Assembly (NCBI RefSeq): GCF_023715345.1
Contig: NZ_JAMBNY010000002.1
Span: forward strand, 248,001-312,000
From: Paenibacillus camelliae
GTDB taxonomy: Bacteria; Bacillota; Bacilli; Paenibacillales; Paenibacillaceae
Direction of reading: 5' to 3'
Length of the DNA: 64,000 nt
The notes below the pieces were generated by a model that was not told the origin of the DNA, did not search any database, and saw nothing but the letters and a program-made list of their open reading frames with translations. The translations under genes were made by a program, and so were the position numbers. Below, in pieces: positions 1-8,270 of the stretch. Position 1 is the first letter of the stretch; every line of letters starts with the position of its first letter.

Positions 1-92
1 AAGTTGGCAACCGTATTCGGTGCGTCTTGGTCGAATAGATCAAGAATCACTTCGCCGCCTGTAGCGAGTTTAATTTTTGCTTGTTTTGCCAT
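1..92 (-). CDS. ppiB: peptidyl-prolyl cis-trans isomerase, cyclophilin type (5' part only)
   Basis: Only the first 30 codons lie in the window; the gene runs off the left edge. The visible protein begins MAKQAKIKLATGGEVILDLF and continues DQDAPNTVANF-like, the typical N-terminus of bacterial cyclophilins, which catalyse cis-trans isomerisation of Xaa-Pro bonds. The ATG at 90-92 is chosen because an AAAGGTG ribosome site sits about nine bases upstream; an in-frame ATG nine bases earlier abuts that site and is unlikely. In B. subtilis ppiB also follows lysA, which supports the call. Confidence 0.85.
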   Translation of the reverse strand, partial: MAKQAKIKLATGGEVILDLFDQDAPNTVAN

Positions 93-144
93 GAATGACA
101 TCACCTTTCTAAGTTAAGATAACATAACGTTACCAATTTCCAGC

Positions 145-1476
145 TTATTTCGCAAGTGAAGATTTCTGAAGTCGCGCAGGAATGACGTCATTGCACACAA
201 TATTGTCAAGAGATTCACGTTGAACGACGAGATCCGCTTGACCATCCTTTACAAATACGACAGCTGGTCTGCGAATACGATTATAGTTGCTAGCCATCGC
301 ATAATTGTACGCACCCGTACAGAAAACAGCTAATAGATCTCCGCTTTTTGCTTCTGGCAGCTTCAAGTCCCAAATCAGCATATCGCCGCTTTCACAGCAT
401 TTTCCTGCTATTGAAACTTCCTCTGTTGCTTCTTCATTTGCTCGGTTCGCGAGAATTGCTTCATATTTTGATTGATAAAGCGCTGGACGAGGGTTGTCCG
501 TCATACCACCGTCAACCGCTACATATTTGCGAACGTTTGGAATATTTTTGCTCGTACCCACTGTGTAAAGTGTTGTACCCGCATCGCCTACCATACTACG
601 ACCTGGCTCAACCCAAATTTCAGGCAATTCATAATTTGCCGCAGCAAAGTTTGTTTTAATGGCATCTGCGATGGCTTGGATGTATTCAGCAATTGGCAGT
701 GGAGAATCTCCTTCTACATAGCGTATTCCAAAGCCGCCGCCAACATTGATAACTGAGAACAAGATGCCATGATCATCACGAATTTGTACAGCAAATTGAG
801 TCACTTTCTCAACAGCCATACGGAAGCCTTCTACCTCAAAAATTTGAGATCCGATGTGAGAATGTACACCAAGCAGGTTGAGATTAGCAAGCTCATTAGC
901 CTGAACAATCGCCTCACGAGCTGAACCATTACCCAAATCAAAACCAAATTTTGAATCTTCTTGACCTGTAGAAATATAATCATGCGTATGTGCCTCTACA
1001 CCAGGTGTAATGCGAAGCAATACATTAACTACTTTATCCTTTTTCGCTGCCAGCTCATTAAGCATGTGAAGCTCGATAAAGTTATCGACAACAAAGCAGC
1101 CAATCTCTACATCAAGCGCCATGTTGATTTCTTCCTCGGTTTTATTGTTACCATGGAAATGAATTCGCTCTGCTGGGAAGCCTGCTTGTATTGCTGTATA
1201 TAGCTCACCATCGGAAACGACATCCAACGATAGATTTTCTTGCTCGGCAAGCACACACATTGCTTTTACAGAAAAAGCTTTGCTTGCATAAGCCACTTGG
1301 AATTTTAAGCCTGACTCGCGAAAGGCTTGAACATATTCACGTGCACGTTGACGCACAAGTGCTTCGTCAACAACATATAGTGGTGTTCCGAATTGCTTCG
1401 CCAACTCGACAGCATCTACGCCGCCAATTTCTAAATGGCCATTATTGTTAATTTTACTTGTTCCGTGTAAATACAT
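145..1476 (-). CDS. lysA: diaminopimelate decarboxylase
   Basis: LysA decarboxylates meso-diaminopimelate to L-lysine, the last step of lysine synthesis, using pyridoxal phosphate. The 443-residue product has the fold-type III decarboxylase pattern: the PLP lysine lies in the segment YASKAF near residue 65, HGNNKT and the glycine-rich GGGFG follow, and the C-terminal CESGDML and GAYNYAMASNYN motifs form the rest of the active site. The start at 1476 (MYLHGTSKIN) is preceded by AGAGGGG; a longer reading frame exists upstream but has no ribosome site. The gene lies between spoVAF and ppiB, as in B. subtilis, where lysine and diaminopimelate supply serves both protein and spore cortex or wall synthesis. 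Confidence 0.95.
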   Translation of the reverse strand: MYLHGTSKINNNGHLEIGGVDAVELAKQFGTPLYVVDEALVRQRAREYVQAFRESGLKFQVAYASKAFSVKAMCVLAEQENLSLDVVSDGELYTAIQAGFPAERIHFHGNNKTEEEINMALDVEIGCFVVDNFIELHMLNELAAKKDKVVNVLLRITPGVEAHTHDYISTGQEDSKFGFDLGNGSAREAIVQANELANLNLLGVHSHIGSQIFEVEGFRMAVEKVTQFAVQIRDDHGILFSVINVGGGFGIRYVEGDSPLPIAEYIQAIADAIKTNFAAANYELPEIWVEPGRSMVGDAGTTLYTVGTSKNIPNVRKYVAVDGGMTDNPRPALYQSKYEAILANRANEEATEEVSIAGKCCESGDMLIWDLKLPEAKSGDLLAVFCTGAYNYAMASNYNRIRRPAVVFVKDGQADLVVQRESLDNIVCNDVIPARLQKSSLAK

Positions 1477-1593
1477 AGTTCCCCTCTGCTTTCCTCTATC
1501 ATTGCAAGATAGACCCATTTATATCATATTCCCCAGTATAACCTATAACACTTGCCCGGTGAAATGGATATTTGCGCACTAAATTTGTATTAT

Positions 1594-3300
1594 TTAGTTG
1601 GATTCACCGGAATCATCATTAGGCATACGATCAGATTGCTGTGGTCTCATAATATTTGGACGTGTTCGATTATACAACACTGGCTTGCGAATGAGAATAT
1701 TCAAAGCAGCTTTTGCATCAAATGGGATGAATGGCCATAAGTATGGACGATTCACTGAACGCTCCATCGTAAGCAATATTGTGATTAGCGTGACCGGAAT
1801 AATGAGTCCTGCTAAGCCGAACCAGGCGACAGTACATATGAGTACTAGTCTTACGAGTCGATTAGCAAGCCCAAGCTCATAGCTCGGTGTGGCGAACATC
1901 CCGACCGCTGCAATCGCAATATATAGGATGACCTCGTTAACGAATACACCGGTCTGTACTGCTATATCCCCGATTAATATTGCTGCAACTAAGGACATCG
2001 CTGTGGCTAATGAGCTCGGTGTATGCACAGAAGCCATCCGCATCAGGTCAATCCCTATCTCCGCCAATACAAATTGCAGAATAAGCGGTATTGCACCTGT
2101 CTCCTTTGGTCCAAGAAAGGCTAAAAACTCTGGCCTGTACTCTGGATATTGGACGAACAGCATCCATAGTGGCAAGAGCAGCAGCGATCCAATAATTCCG
2201 ATAAATCGCACCCAGCGCAAGTATGTACCGACGAGTGGTGTTTGACGGTTTTCTTCCGCATGCTGCATTAGATCAAAGTACGTAGTAGGAAGCGTCATTA
2301 CACTTGGAGACGTATCAACGAATATAGCGATCGCGCCCTCCATTAAATGAGATGCTACCGTATCTGGACGTTCAGAATATCGTACGAAAGGAAACGGATT
2401 CCAGCCACGCTTAATCGTCGCTTCCTCTAGCTGCTTATCGGCAAGCGGCAAACCGTCAATTTTTATCATTTCGATTTTACGCTTAACCTCCTGAAGCAGC
2501 TGCTTATCCACGATATCATCTATATAAGCGATACATACATCCGTTTTCGTACGCGCACCGACCCGAACCAGCTCGTAGCGAAGCTTAGGGTCCTTCAGGC
2601 GGCGGCGAACGAGAGATACATTGACCATCAGTGTCTCGATAAAACCGTCTCTAGAGCCTCGTACAACCTTCTCAAGAGAAGGCTCCTGTAGTCCGCGAGC
2701 AGGGAAATTACGTACCTCTATGGCAAGCGCAGTAGGCTCTCCATCGATATAAAGTACACATTCTCCTCCCATCGCAGCCGCAAGCGTTAGGTTCCAATCT
2801 TCTTCCTTGCGAACCTGGGCAGCAGGAATATAGTATGTGAAGAAGCTTTCCAGTACGTCAGGACCAACCTGTCTTGCTTCAAGATAGGTTAGTCGCTTGA
2901 GAACCTCTAGCATAATCGTGTCCTTGACTAGTCCAGTCATACATAACATAGCGATCCGTGTCTTGCCGATGGTCATCTCACGAACAGCTACGTCAAAGCT
3001 TTTTTTATAGCCAAGCTCTGTTTCCAAGCGCAGCAGGATCTCATCCATACTTGTTGGTATTGGCTCAAGCGGCGCAGTTTGAATTTGTTCCTTTTGATCG
3101 TCCTTCAGTCCATGCTCATTCTTCTCGTTCTGAGGACCAGGGGAAGGAGAAAGCCACACTCCATAATCGACAATATTGCGAAAGCCGCTATTGCTTTCCT
3201 CTTGTTCTTTTTTTAGCTCATCTTGCATTTGAAAAGGTTGAAATGACTGCTGTTGATGTTGTCCGTTACTTGTATTTGTGTTTTGATCTTGATCTCTCAA
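1594..3300 (-). CDS. spoVAF: spore germination protein SpoVAF (GerA family)
   Basis: The 568-residue protein belongs to the GerA/SpoVAF family of spore inner-membrane germination proteins. It has a long Gln/Asn/Lys-rich hydrophilic N-terminus (about 100 residues), a soluble GerA domain including the KTRIAMLCMTGLVKD segment, and at least four hydrophobic segments between about residues 370 and 520, followed by a basic C-terminal tail ending with the Pro-rich FNRTRPN-like region. The start codon is TTG, supported by GTGAGGTG six bases upstream. It follows spoVAB with only 26 bases between them and precedes lysA. The close order and spacing suggest one forespore transcript with spoVAA-spoVAB. 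The genes spoVAC, spoVAD and spoVAE that separate AB and AF in B. subtilis are absent here. Confidence 0.92.
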   Translation of the reverse strand: MRDQDQNTNTSNGQHQQQSFQPFQMQDELKKEQEESNSGFRNIVDYGVWLSPSPGPQNEKNEHGLKDDQKEQIQTAPLEPIPTSMDEILLRLETELGYKKSFDVAVREMTIGKTRIAMLCMTGLVKDTIMLEVLKRLTYLEARQVGPDVLESFFTYYIPAAQVRKEEDWNLTLAAAMGGECVLYIDGEPTALAIEVRNFPARGLQEPSLEKVVRGSRDGFIETLMVNVSLVRRRLKDPKLRYELVRVGARTKTDVCIAYIDDIVDKQLLQEVKRKIEMIKIDGLPLADKQLEEATIKRGWNPFPFVRYSERPDTVASHLMEGAIAIFVDTSPSVMTLPTTYFDLMQHAEENRQTPLVGTYLRWVRFIGIIGSLLLLPLWMLFVQYPEYRPEFLAFLGPKETGAIPLILQFVLAEIGIDLMRMASVHTPSSLATAMSLVAAILIGDIAVQTGVFVNEVILYIAIAAVGMFATPSYELGLANRLVRLVLICTVAWFGLAGLIIPVTLITILLTMERSVNRPYLWPFIPFDAKAALNILIRKPVLYNRTRPNIMRPQQSDRMPNDDSGESN

Positions 3301-3326
3301 TGTCTACACCTCACTAGATTACGAAA

Positions 3327-3755
3327 TTACTTATGAAACAAAAGCCAGTCGACAAGTGAACCTGTTATTTTCCCAAGCACCATCGCCATCATTAATGCAA
3401 CCATAGCCTGTGAAATTTTTAAGCGCTTCGCAATAATGGGAAGCACGTTCATCACTTCCGTTAGCGCAGCTGCAAGCATGCCAACAAACATCCCATTGAA
3501 CAAACCGGTAATGATGTTACTAAGCACGAATGGCAGCTTTATCGTAATATCAAATTGATCTGCAACTATAAAATATAGTGCTCCACTTATTAATGCTGTT
3601 TCAAACCAATGCGACAAATGATAGGCATTCGACAGCTGAGCAAGCCTTGGAATAAGGTCAAATATAACAAGCAATGCAACAAAGCTTGTTCCGACAACAA
3701 TACCGCCTGCCAATGCTATAAAAACCGTTGCAGCTAGTTGAGCAGCGTTAATCAT
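3327..3755 (-). CDS. spoVAB: stage V sporulation protein AB
   Basis: The 142-residue product is an integral membrane protein with about four hydrophobic helices (for example AATVFIALAGGIVVGTSFVA at the N-terminus and a Met/Ala-rich helix near the C-terminus). Length and sequence agree with SpoVAB (141 residues in B. subtilis), a component of the spore inner-membrane machinery tied to dipicolinic acid movement. Its ATG overlaps the end of spoVAA by eight bases, so translation is probably coupled. No promoter is visible between the two genes. Confidence 0.9.
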   Translation of the reverse strand: MINAAQLAATVFIALAGGIVVGTSFVALLVIFDLIPRLAQLSNAYHLSHWFETALISGALYFIVADQFDITIKLPFVLSNIITGLFNGMFVGMLAAALTEVMNVLPIIAKRLKISQAMVALMMAMVLGKITGSLVDWLLFHK

Positions 3756-4401
3756 AGCCTTCTTCTCCTAGCTTTTGCGCTTCTCGCTTACCACGATTGC
3801 GAATTTCTTCAGCAATGACATAGGTATTAACGTTTTCCTGATACATAAACATTTCGACCTCTAAAGGATTCGGTTCCTCATTAAACTTCTTTTTGAAAAT
3901 ATGATTAAAAAACAGAACCATCCCTGCTCCGACGCCGATTGAATAAGGAATTTGAAACCATAGTGGACGCTCCACCCGCTGGCCTGTAATGAGCTCGACG
4001 ATTCGAATATGCGTCTCCTTCATATTGACATCCGAATGAAAGTTCATAAGTGCAAGCCCTGAGCCGCAAAACAGCAGCAGCCATGAAACAACGAGCACAA
4101 CATAATGTGGCTTCCGTCCTCTCTCTGAAACCATAACGAGAATCTGAGGATCACCGTAAACATCAATTTGCAGGTCTGGCCATTTCTGTTTGAGCAGCGC
4201 GATAATTTGCAATAAATCAATGACGACACGATTACCATCCTGCTCCTTATGGCGGTATAGAATCATATCTTTCAGTTGCTGTTCAATGCTCTTGTCATCT
4301 GCTAATACATGCGCGGCATCCTTAAGCTTAACAATCTGCTTTTTGCTTATACTGATCCGTTTTTTCAGACGTAAATAGATAGAGGCAGACGAATTCGCCA
4401 T
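3748..4401 (-). CDS. spoVAA: stage V sporulation protein AA
   Basis: The 217-residue protein matches SpoVAA: a hydrophilic N-terminal half (about 1-115) with a KLKDAAHVLAD-type segment, then two transmembrane helices (about 118-138 and 165-185) and a charged C-terminal tail. It belongs to the spore inner-membrane SpoVA set. The ATG follows GAGAGGGGGG. It starts the spoVA cluster and lies 97 bases after sigF; a transcription terminator closes sigF and a sigma-G type promoter stands in this gap, so the cluster is probably made in the forespore as a unit separate from the spoIIA operon. Confidence 0.92.
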   Translation of the reverse strand: MANSSASIYLRLKKRISISKKQIVKLKDAAHVLADDKSIEQQLKDMILYRHKEQDGNRVVIDLLQIIALLKQKWPDLQIDVYGDPQILVMVSERGRKPHYVVLVVSWLLLFCGSGLALMNFHSDVNMKETHIRIVELITGQRVERPLWFQIPYSIGVGAGMVLFFNHIFKKKFNEEPNPLEVEMFMYQENVNTYVIAEEIRNRGKREAQKLGEEGYD

Positions 4402-4436
4402 ATTAACCCCCCTCTCATGTCTATGTAACCTCTCGT

Positions 4437-4467
4437 TAGTATGAACAAATCAGCTATTTTTATCCTA
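4437..4467 (-). promoter_or_regulatory. sigma-G type promoter of the spoVA cluster
   Basis: On the minus strand TAGGATA (-35 region, 4461-4467) is followed after 17 bases by CATACTA (4437-4443), which is identical to the usual sigma-G -10 element. The predicted transcript would begin about 30 bases before spoVAA. Sigma-G control of spoVA is established in B. subtilis; here it is inferred from the motif. Confidence 0.65.
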
Positions 4468-4481
4468 AAGTCATCGACAAT

Positions 4482-4519
4482 AAAAAAGATCAGATCACCT
4501 ATAAGGCGATCTGATCTTT
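4482..4519 (-). terminator. intrinsic terminator of sigF
   Basis: A perfect 12-bp stem (4485-4496 with 4508-4519) and an 11-base loop are followed on the minus strand by a run of T. The last codons and the stop codon of sigF form the first arm and the loop. It separates the spoIIA operon from spoVA. Confidence 0.9.
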
Positions 4520-5254
4520 AATAAGCTTTAATATTTTCTTCTCTAAACGAGACACTTGAACCTGAGAGATGCCGAGCCTGCTGGCAACCTCGGATTGCGT
4601 CTTGTCTCTGTAATACCGCAAATAGACGATAGTCCGTTCACGCTCGCTCAAGCCTTCAATCGCTTCAGCCAGTGCCATTTTGTCAAACCAGTTTTCCTGT
4701 GACTCATCCGCGATCTGATCCATAAGTGTAATAGGATCGCCATCGTTTTCAAAGACGGTCTCATGAATAGAGGTAGGCGGCTTGTTAGCCTCCTGAGCGA
4801 AGATGACATCCTCAGGGGTAATGCCTAACCGCTCAGCTACCTCTGAAATCGTTGGGAGTCTGCCCATTGTTTTTGATAGCTCGTCCTTCATCTTACGAAC
4901 CTTATTAGCCGTCTCCTTTAAGGAACGACTTACTTTAATCGTACCGTCGTCGCGAAGGAAGCGTTGGATTTCACCGATAATCATTGGGACAGCATACGTA
5001 GAAAACTTCACGTCATAGCTTAAGTCAAATTTATCGACAGATTTAAGTAGCCCAATACAGCCTATTTGAAATAAATCTTCCGGCTCATAGCCTCGATTCA
5101 TAAAGCGTTGCACAACTGACCATACGAGCCTGATGTTGGAATTGACCAAACGATCTCGCGCGCTCATATCACCTGCCTGCGACAATGCAATTAATCGCTT
5201 TACTTCGACATCATCCAAAAACGGCTGGGCTGATTGCTTGATATCTACATTCAT
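4499..5254 (-). CDS. sigF: RNA polymerase sporulation sigma factor SigF
   Basis: SigF is the first forespore-specific sigma factor. The 251-residue protein shows region 2 (RLVWSVVQRFMNRGYEPEDL, then QIGCIGLLKSVDKFDLSYDV and the -10 recognising STYAVPMIIGEIQRFLRDDG), region 3 (about 110-170) and region 4 with the final helix-turn-helix SQVQVSRLEKKILKLIK. It is nearly as long as the B. subtilis protein (255). The ATG at 5254 is chosen because AGGGG lies nine bases upstream; an in-frame TTG at 5263 touches the ribosome site. It is the last gene of spoIIAA-spoIIAB-sigF, held inactive by the anti-sigma factor SpoIIAB until SpoIIAA is dephosphorylated. Confidence 0.97.
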   Translation of the reverse strand: MNVDIKQSAQPFLDDVEVKRLIALSQAGDMSARDRLVNSNIRLVWSVVQRFMNRGYEPEDLFQIGCIGLLKSVDKFDLSYDVKFSTYAVPMIIGEIQRFLRDDGTIKVSRSLKETANKVRKMKDELSKTMGRLPTISEVAERLGITPEDVIFAQEANKPPTSIHETVFENDGDPITLMDQIADESQENWFDKMALAEAIEGLSERERTIVYLRYYRDKTQSEVASRLGISQVQVSRLEKKILKLIKDQIAL

Positions 5255-5273
5255 GAGGTTCAACCCCTATGCT

Positions 5274-5720
5274 CTAATTATAGAGCGCTTTTTTTGATGC
5301 AATGCGCTTCATCATCGTTAGCTTTGTTCCACCACCAAGTGTACTGCTCATTTCGAAATGATCCATAAAGTTTTCCATAATGGTAAAGCCCATACCTGAG
5401 CGCTCTTCATCCGGCTTCGTTGTAAACAATGGCATGCGAGCAAGCTCTGTATCCTCTATGCCAGCACCTTCATCAATTATTTCAATGGTTAGCTTGCCGT
5501 TTTCTGCAATGCCGTTCAATTGTATCTCTTTTGTCGGATTATTGTCGTAGGCATGTATGATACAATTCGTTACCGCTTCGGATACCACTGTTTTTAGATC
5601 CTCCAGCTCCTCTAGTGTCGGGTCTAGATAAGAGACAAAGCTGGCAACAACCATCCTGGCAAATGCTTCGTTACAGGATTGGGCACTAAACGTTAAACTA
5701 AATTTATTCGGGACGCTCAT
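5274..5720 (-). CDS. spoIIAB: anti-sigma F factor / serine kinase SpoIIAB
   Basis: SpoIIAB binds SigF and phosphorylates SpoIIAA. The 148-residue protein carries the GHKL ATPase signatures: the N-box in [14 protein letters not shown] (near residues 47-60), the G1 box DEGAGIED, and the G2 region RSGMGFTIM, ending with a GGGTKLTM strand. Its ATG overlaps the stop of spoIIAA by four bases (ATGA), which points to coupled, near-equal synthesis of the partners. It ends 19 bases before the sigF start. Confidence 0.97.
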   Translation of the reverse strand: MSVPNKFSLTFSAQSCNEAFARMVVASFVSYLDPTLEELEDLKTVVSEAVTNCIIHAYDNNPTKEIQLNGIAENGKLTIEIIDEGAGIEDTELARMPLFTTKPDEERSGMGFTIMENFMDHFEMSSTLGGGTKLTMMKRIASKKALYN

Positions 5721-6070
5721 GATACCACCTCCAGGCTTGAAAGCGCACTGTTTTCGTCGGCATGCAACTCAATGATTTTGAATAGACCGGACAATTCAAG
5801 CAGTCTGTTAACCGAACGGTTCGCATTACAAATCATCAGCTTACCGCCCTTTGCCTTAATCTGCTTGTAGCGACCAAGAATTACACCGATGCCGGAGCTA
5901 TCCATAAAGGACAGCTGCGCTAGGTCCATGACCACATGCTTAATATTGTCCTTCATGATTGCTTCTTCGATCAGGCTGCGCACTCGATCAGCACTGTGGT
6001 GATCTAGCTCGCCATGCAGGCGGACAATAACTGCATTCTGATTGTGTTCAATATTCGCTACCACACTCAC
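5717..6070 (-). CDS. spoIIAA: anti-anti-sigma factor SpoIIAA
   Basis: The 117-residue protein has the STAS fold of anti-anti-sigma factors. The phosphorylated serine is Ser58 in [16 protein letters not shown], exactly the position used in B. subtilis. When unphosphorylated it displaces SigF from SpoIIAB. The start codon is GTG; AGGAG lies about 11 bases upstream. It is the first gene of the spoIIA operon and is separated from dacF by 290 bases that contain a sigma-H type promoter. Confidence 0.96.
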   Translation of the reverse strand: MSVVANIEHNQNAVIVRLHGELDHHSADRVRSLIEEAIMKDNIKHVVMDLAQLSFMDSSGIGVILGRYKQIKAKGGKLMICNANRSVNRLLELSGLFKIIELHADENSALSSLEVVS

Positions 6071-6134
6071 GTCTCGTTCAGCTCCTCATTGTTTGATTGA
6101 TGTCAACACAATAGCTGTATTGTGATAGAGTAGG

Positions 6135-6162
6135 TTTCAACAGATGCACTTCCTTTTCCTGC
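6135..6162 (-). promoter_or_regulatory. sigma-H type promoter of the spoIIA operon
   Basis: On the minus strand GCAGGAAAA (6154-6162) and GTTGAAA (6135-6141) are separated by 12 bases, agreeing with the sigma-H consensus RnAGGAwWW-N11/12-RnnGAAT except for the final base. The site is 65 bases before spoIIAA. A weak 0A-like box, TGCCGAA, lies upstream at 6237-6243. Sigma-H plus Spo0A control is known for B. subtilis spoIIA; here it is motif-based. The rest of the dacF-spoIIAA gap (6163-6360) shows nothing I can name. Confidence 0.6.
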
Positions 6163-6360
6163 CTGCTGACAAAACTAGAAGAAAAGCGTCAATAATCTAC
6201 TAACAACTGTCTGAGAACTCAGAGAACAGCAAATTTTGCCGAATTTCCGTTCCACGCTAGGCTCGATTGTGAAGATGTACCAGGGTACGTCAAACAAACG
6301 GAACGAAGCAGAGGATGAAAAGGTGGTGAAAGATGCCACCTAACGAGTTTTCAGACATGC

Positions 6361-7566
6361 CTAATGAAACAAGCTTCGTGTCGAGCGTTTAAGAAGCTTC
6401 CACCAGCTGCTTCGCTCAATGGAGTAAGGTGCTAATAGCTCATACTCCTTAACGATTCGATCTTCTTGGTAGACGATAAGCTTTCCAATTGGCTGATCTT
6501 TAATAATTGGAGCTTTCATAGATTCGTCCATATCCAGCACATAGTGAATTTGATCGGTGTTGCTGCCACGACGAACTAGGATTGAGAAGTTCTGCGGTGC
6601 AACGAGATCTACTTTATTCTCCATCCCTTTTTCAATCTCAAGTGTGCCAATCGTATCACCTTTTTTAATAATTGGATAATTCATATATTGAGCAAAGGAA
6701 TAATCCAGCATTTGAGATACCTCTGCATTACGGACCTTTGTTGAAGGAGATCCCATGACCACAGCAATGACTCGCATACCATCTCTTAGCGCTGATGCCG
6801 CTAAACAAAACTTAGCTTCACTTGTATAGCCCGTCTTGATTCCATCCGCGCCATCATAGAAACGAACAAGCTTGTTCGTATTAACGAGCCAGAACGGCTT
6901 ATCTGAATCTTTTCTCAAATAATCCTGGTATTTTCCGGTAAACGACCTGATTAAATCATATTTCATCAGCTCTTTTGATAATATAGCGATATCGTAAGCA
7001 CTTGAATAATGATTGTCTACAGGAAGACCGTTTGAGTTCATAAAATGCGTATTTTTCAATCCTAGCTGCTGTGCTCGCTCGTTCATCATTGCGACAAATT
7101 GCTCTTCGGTGCCTGCTAGTTTTTCAGCAAGTGCTACAGAAGCATCGTTGCCCGAAGCCATCGCAACACCTTTCAGCATTTCCTCAACCGTCATCTGCTC
7201 TCCGACCTCAAGGAATATTTGCGAGCCGCCCATTGATGCTGCTCTTTCGCTTGTTGAAACCATATCCGTAAGCTTTAGCTTACCTTGGTCAATCGCTTCC
7301 ATGACGAGCAACATCGTCATAATTTTTGTAATACTTGCTGGTGGCAGCTTCTGATGACTATTTTTTTCAAAGATAACTGTTCCACTTTCCGCATCTATTA
7401 CAATGGCTGATACAGCATTTTCAGCAAGCGCAGGCGCTGCAGCTGAATTGCTTTCGATTGAATCCTCCTGAAGATCGATCTTTGCTTCATTTGCATGTAC
7501 TTGTGCAACAGTTAGATTCACGAGCAACATACTGATGACTAACATTGCTACAGTAATTTTCTTCAA
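6361..7566 (-). CDS. dacF: D-alanyl-D-alanine carboxypeptidase DacF
   Basis: DacF is a penicillin-binding protein that trims the terminal D-Ala of peptidoglycan stem peptides in the forespore. The 401-residue product has a signal peptide (about 1-25), the catalytic Ser78-x-x-Lys81 in PASITKIM, the SGN triad in MASGNDASVA, and KTG in DGIKTGYTSEA, followed by the C-terminal beta domain of this class and an amphipathic end (SSWWKLLKRSTRSLF) that could anchor it to the membrane. The start is TTG with AGGAGGG seven bases upstream. It stands upstream of spoIIA as in B. subtilis. Confidence 0.93.
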   Translation of the reverse strand: MKKITVAMLVISMLLVNLTVAQVHANEAKIDLQEDSIESNSAAAPALAENAVSAIVIDAESGTVIFEKNSHQKLPPASITKIMTMLLVMEAIDQGKLKLTDMVSTSERAASMGGSQIFLEVGEQMTVEEMLKGVAMASGNDASVALAEKLAGTEEQFVAMMNERAQQLGLKNTHFMNSNGLPVDNHYSSAYDIAILSKELMKYDLIRSFTGKYQDYLRKDSDKPFWLVNTNKLVRFYDGADGIKTGYTSEAKFCLAASALRDGMRVIAVVMGSPSTKVRNAEVSQMLDYSFAQYMNYPIIKKGDTIGTLEIEKGMENKVDLVAPQNFSILVRRGSNTDQIHYVLDMDESMKAPIIKDQPIGKLIVYQEDRIVKEYELLAPYSIERSSWWKLLKRSTRSLFH

Positions 7567-7629
7567 CGAATGTCCCTCCTAATGGTTGTGTCGAGATGCG
7601 TCAAATAATGAACCTCTCACTTACTTATT

Positions 7630-7659
7630 CATTATTAACGTATTGACTCTGTTTTATTC
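7630..7659 (-). promoter_or_regulatory. sigma-F type promoter of dacF
   Basis: On the minus strand GAATA (7655-7659) is followed after 15 bases by GTTAATAATG (7630-7639). This fits the sigma-F pattern GYwTA-N15-GGnRAnAHTR with two mismatches. It is 64 bases upstream of the TTG start. B. subtilis dacF is a known sigma-F target, which makes the match more believable. Confidence 0.5.
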
Positions 7660-7839
7660 CATAGTTTGGACGCATTAGTCTAAATTAGGAAGCTTTTCTG
7701 CACTTCAGCTTGACACTCCGTTATTCCTTATTCACTTTAACCGTAGTAAGCCGATGGATGAAAATTTCTAAAGCTATAAGCAGGAAATATATAGAAAATA
7801 ACGAATTATGATGACATCAAACATTAGTGGAGGAATGCT

Positions 7840-8187
7840 ATGAATCCAATCTTGAATAAAATTGGTGGTGTCTTTATCCCAGTAAGCAGTATCGAAAAGG
7901 CACGCGATTGGTATTGTGACATTTTAGGATTACCAACGGAAGGTGAAATATATTTTGGTCATATTTTTGTCATTCCGATGGAAGGACCTGATCTTGTATT
8001 AGATAGTCAAATCTATTCCCCAGATAAAGTTTACAAGGTTCCAGCATTTCAGCTACGAACTGCAGATATACATCAAGCGTATGAATTTATGCATGCAAAA
8101 AATGTAGAATTAGTAACGGGTATTGAGAACGGACATTGGTTTAACTTTAAAGATCCCGATGGTAACCTACTCATGGTGTGTAAATAA
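7840..8187 (+). CDS. VOC (glyoxalase/bleomycin-resistance fold) family protein
   Basis: The 115-residue protein has one complete vicinal-oxygen-chelate domain: IGGVFIPVSSIEKARDWYCDILGLP at the start, a central beta hairpin, and the closing ENGHWFNFKDPDGNLLMVCK with the usual DPDGN turn. Such proteins bind a metal and act on varied small molecules or confer resistance by binding them; the substrate cannot be read from sequence. The ATG follows GGAGG. It is a single plus-strand gene between minus-strand dacF and pdp, so it is its own transcription unit. Confidence 0.85.
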   Translation: MNPILNKIGGVFIPVSSIEKARDWYCDILGLPTEGEIYFGHIFVIPMEGPDLVLDSQIYSPDKVYKVPAFQLRTADIHQAYEFMHAKNVELVTGIENGHWFNFKDPDGNLLMVCK

Positions 8188-8232
8188 ACAAAAAGCAAGT
8201 ATCGGGAGAGCTTACTCACTCGATACTTGCTT
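8185..8232 (-). terminator. terminator of pdp (possibly bidirectional)
   Basis: A perfect 12-bp stem (8193-8204 with 8221-8232) closes a 16-base loop. On the minus strand it is followed by TTTTTGTTTATTT, so it mainly ends pdp; the hairpin could also slow transcription arriving from the VOC gene. Confidence 0.8.
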
Positions 8233-8270
8233 AGCTTATCGTTGCTTTGCTTATTAGGCTTGCTATATCT

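Noticed and set aside
1552..1606. Inverted repeat CCGGTGAA ... TTCACCGG near the end of spoVAF
   Set aside because: The arms are about 40 bases apart, one arm is coding, and no T-run follows on either strand, so it does not look like a terminator.
1889..2245. 118-codon antisense frame opposite spoVAF
   Set aside because: It is a shadow of the coding frame with no ribosome site or known family.
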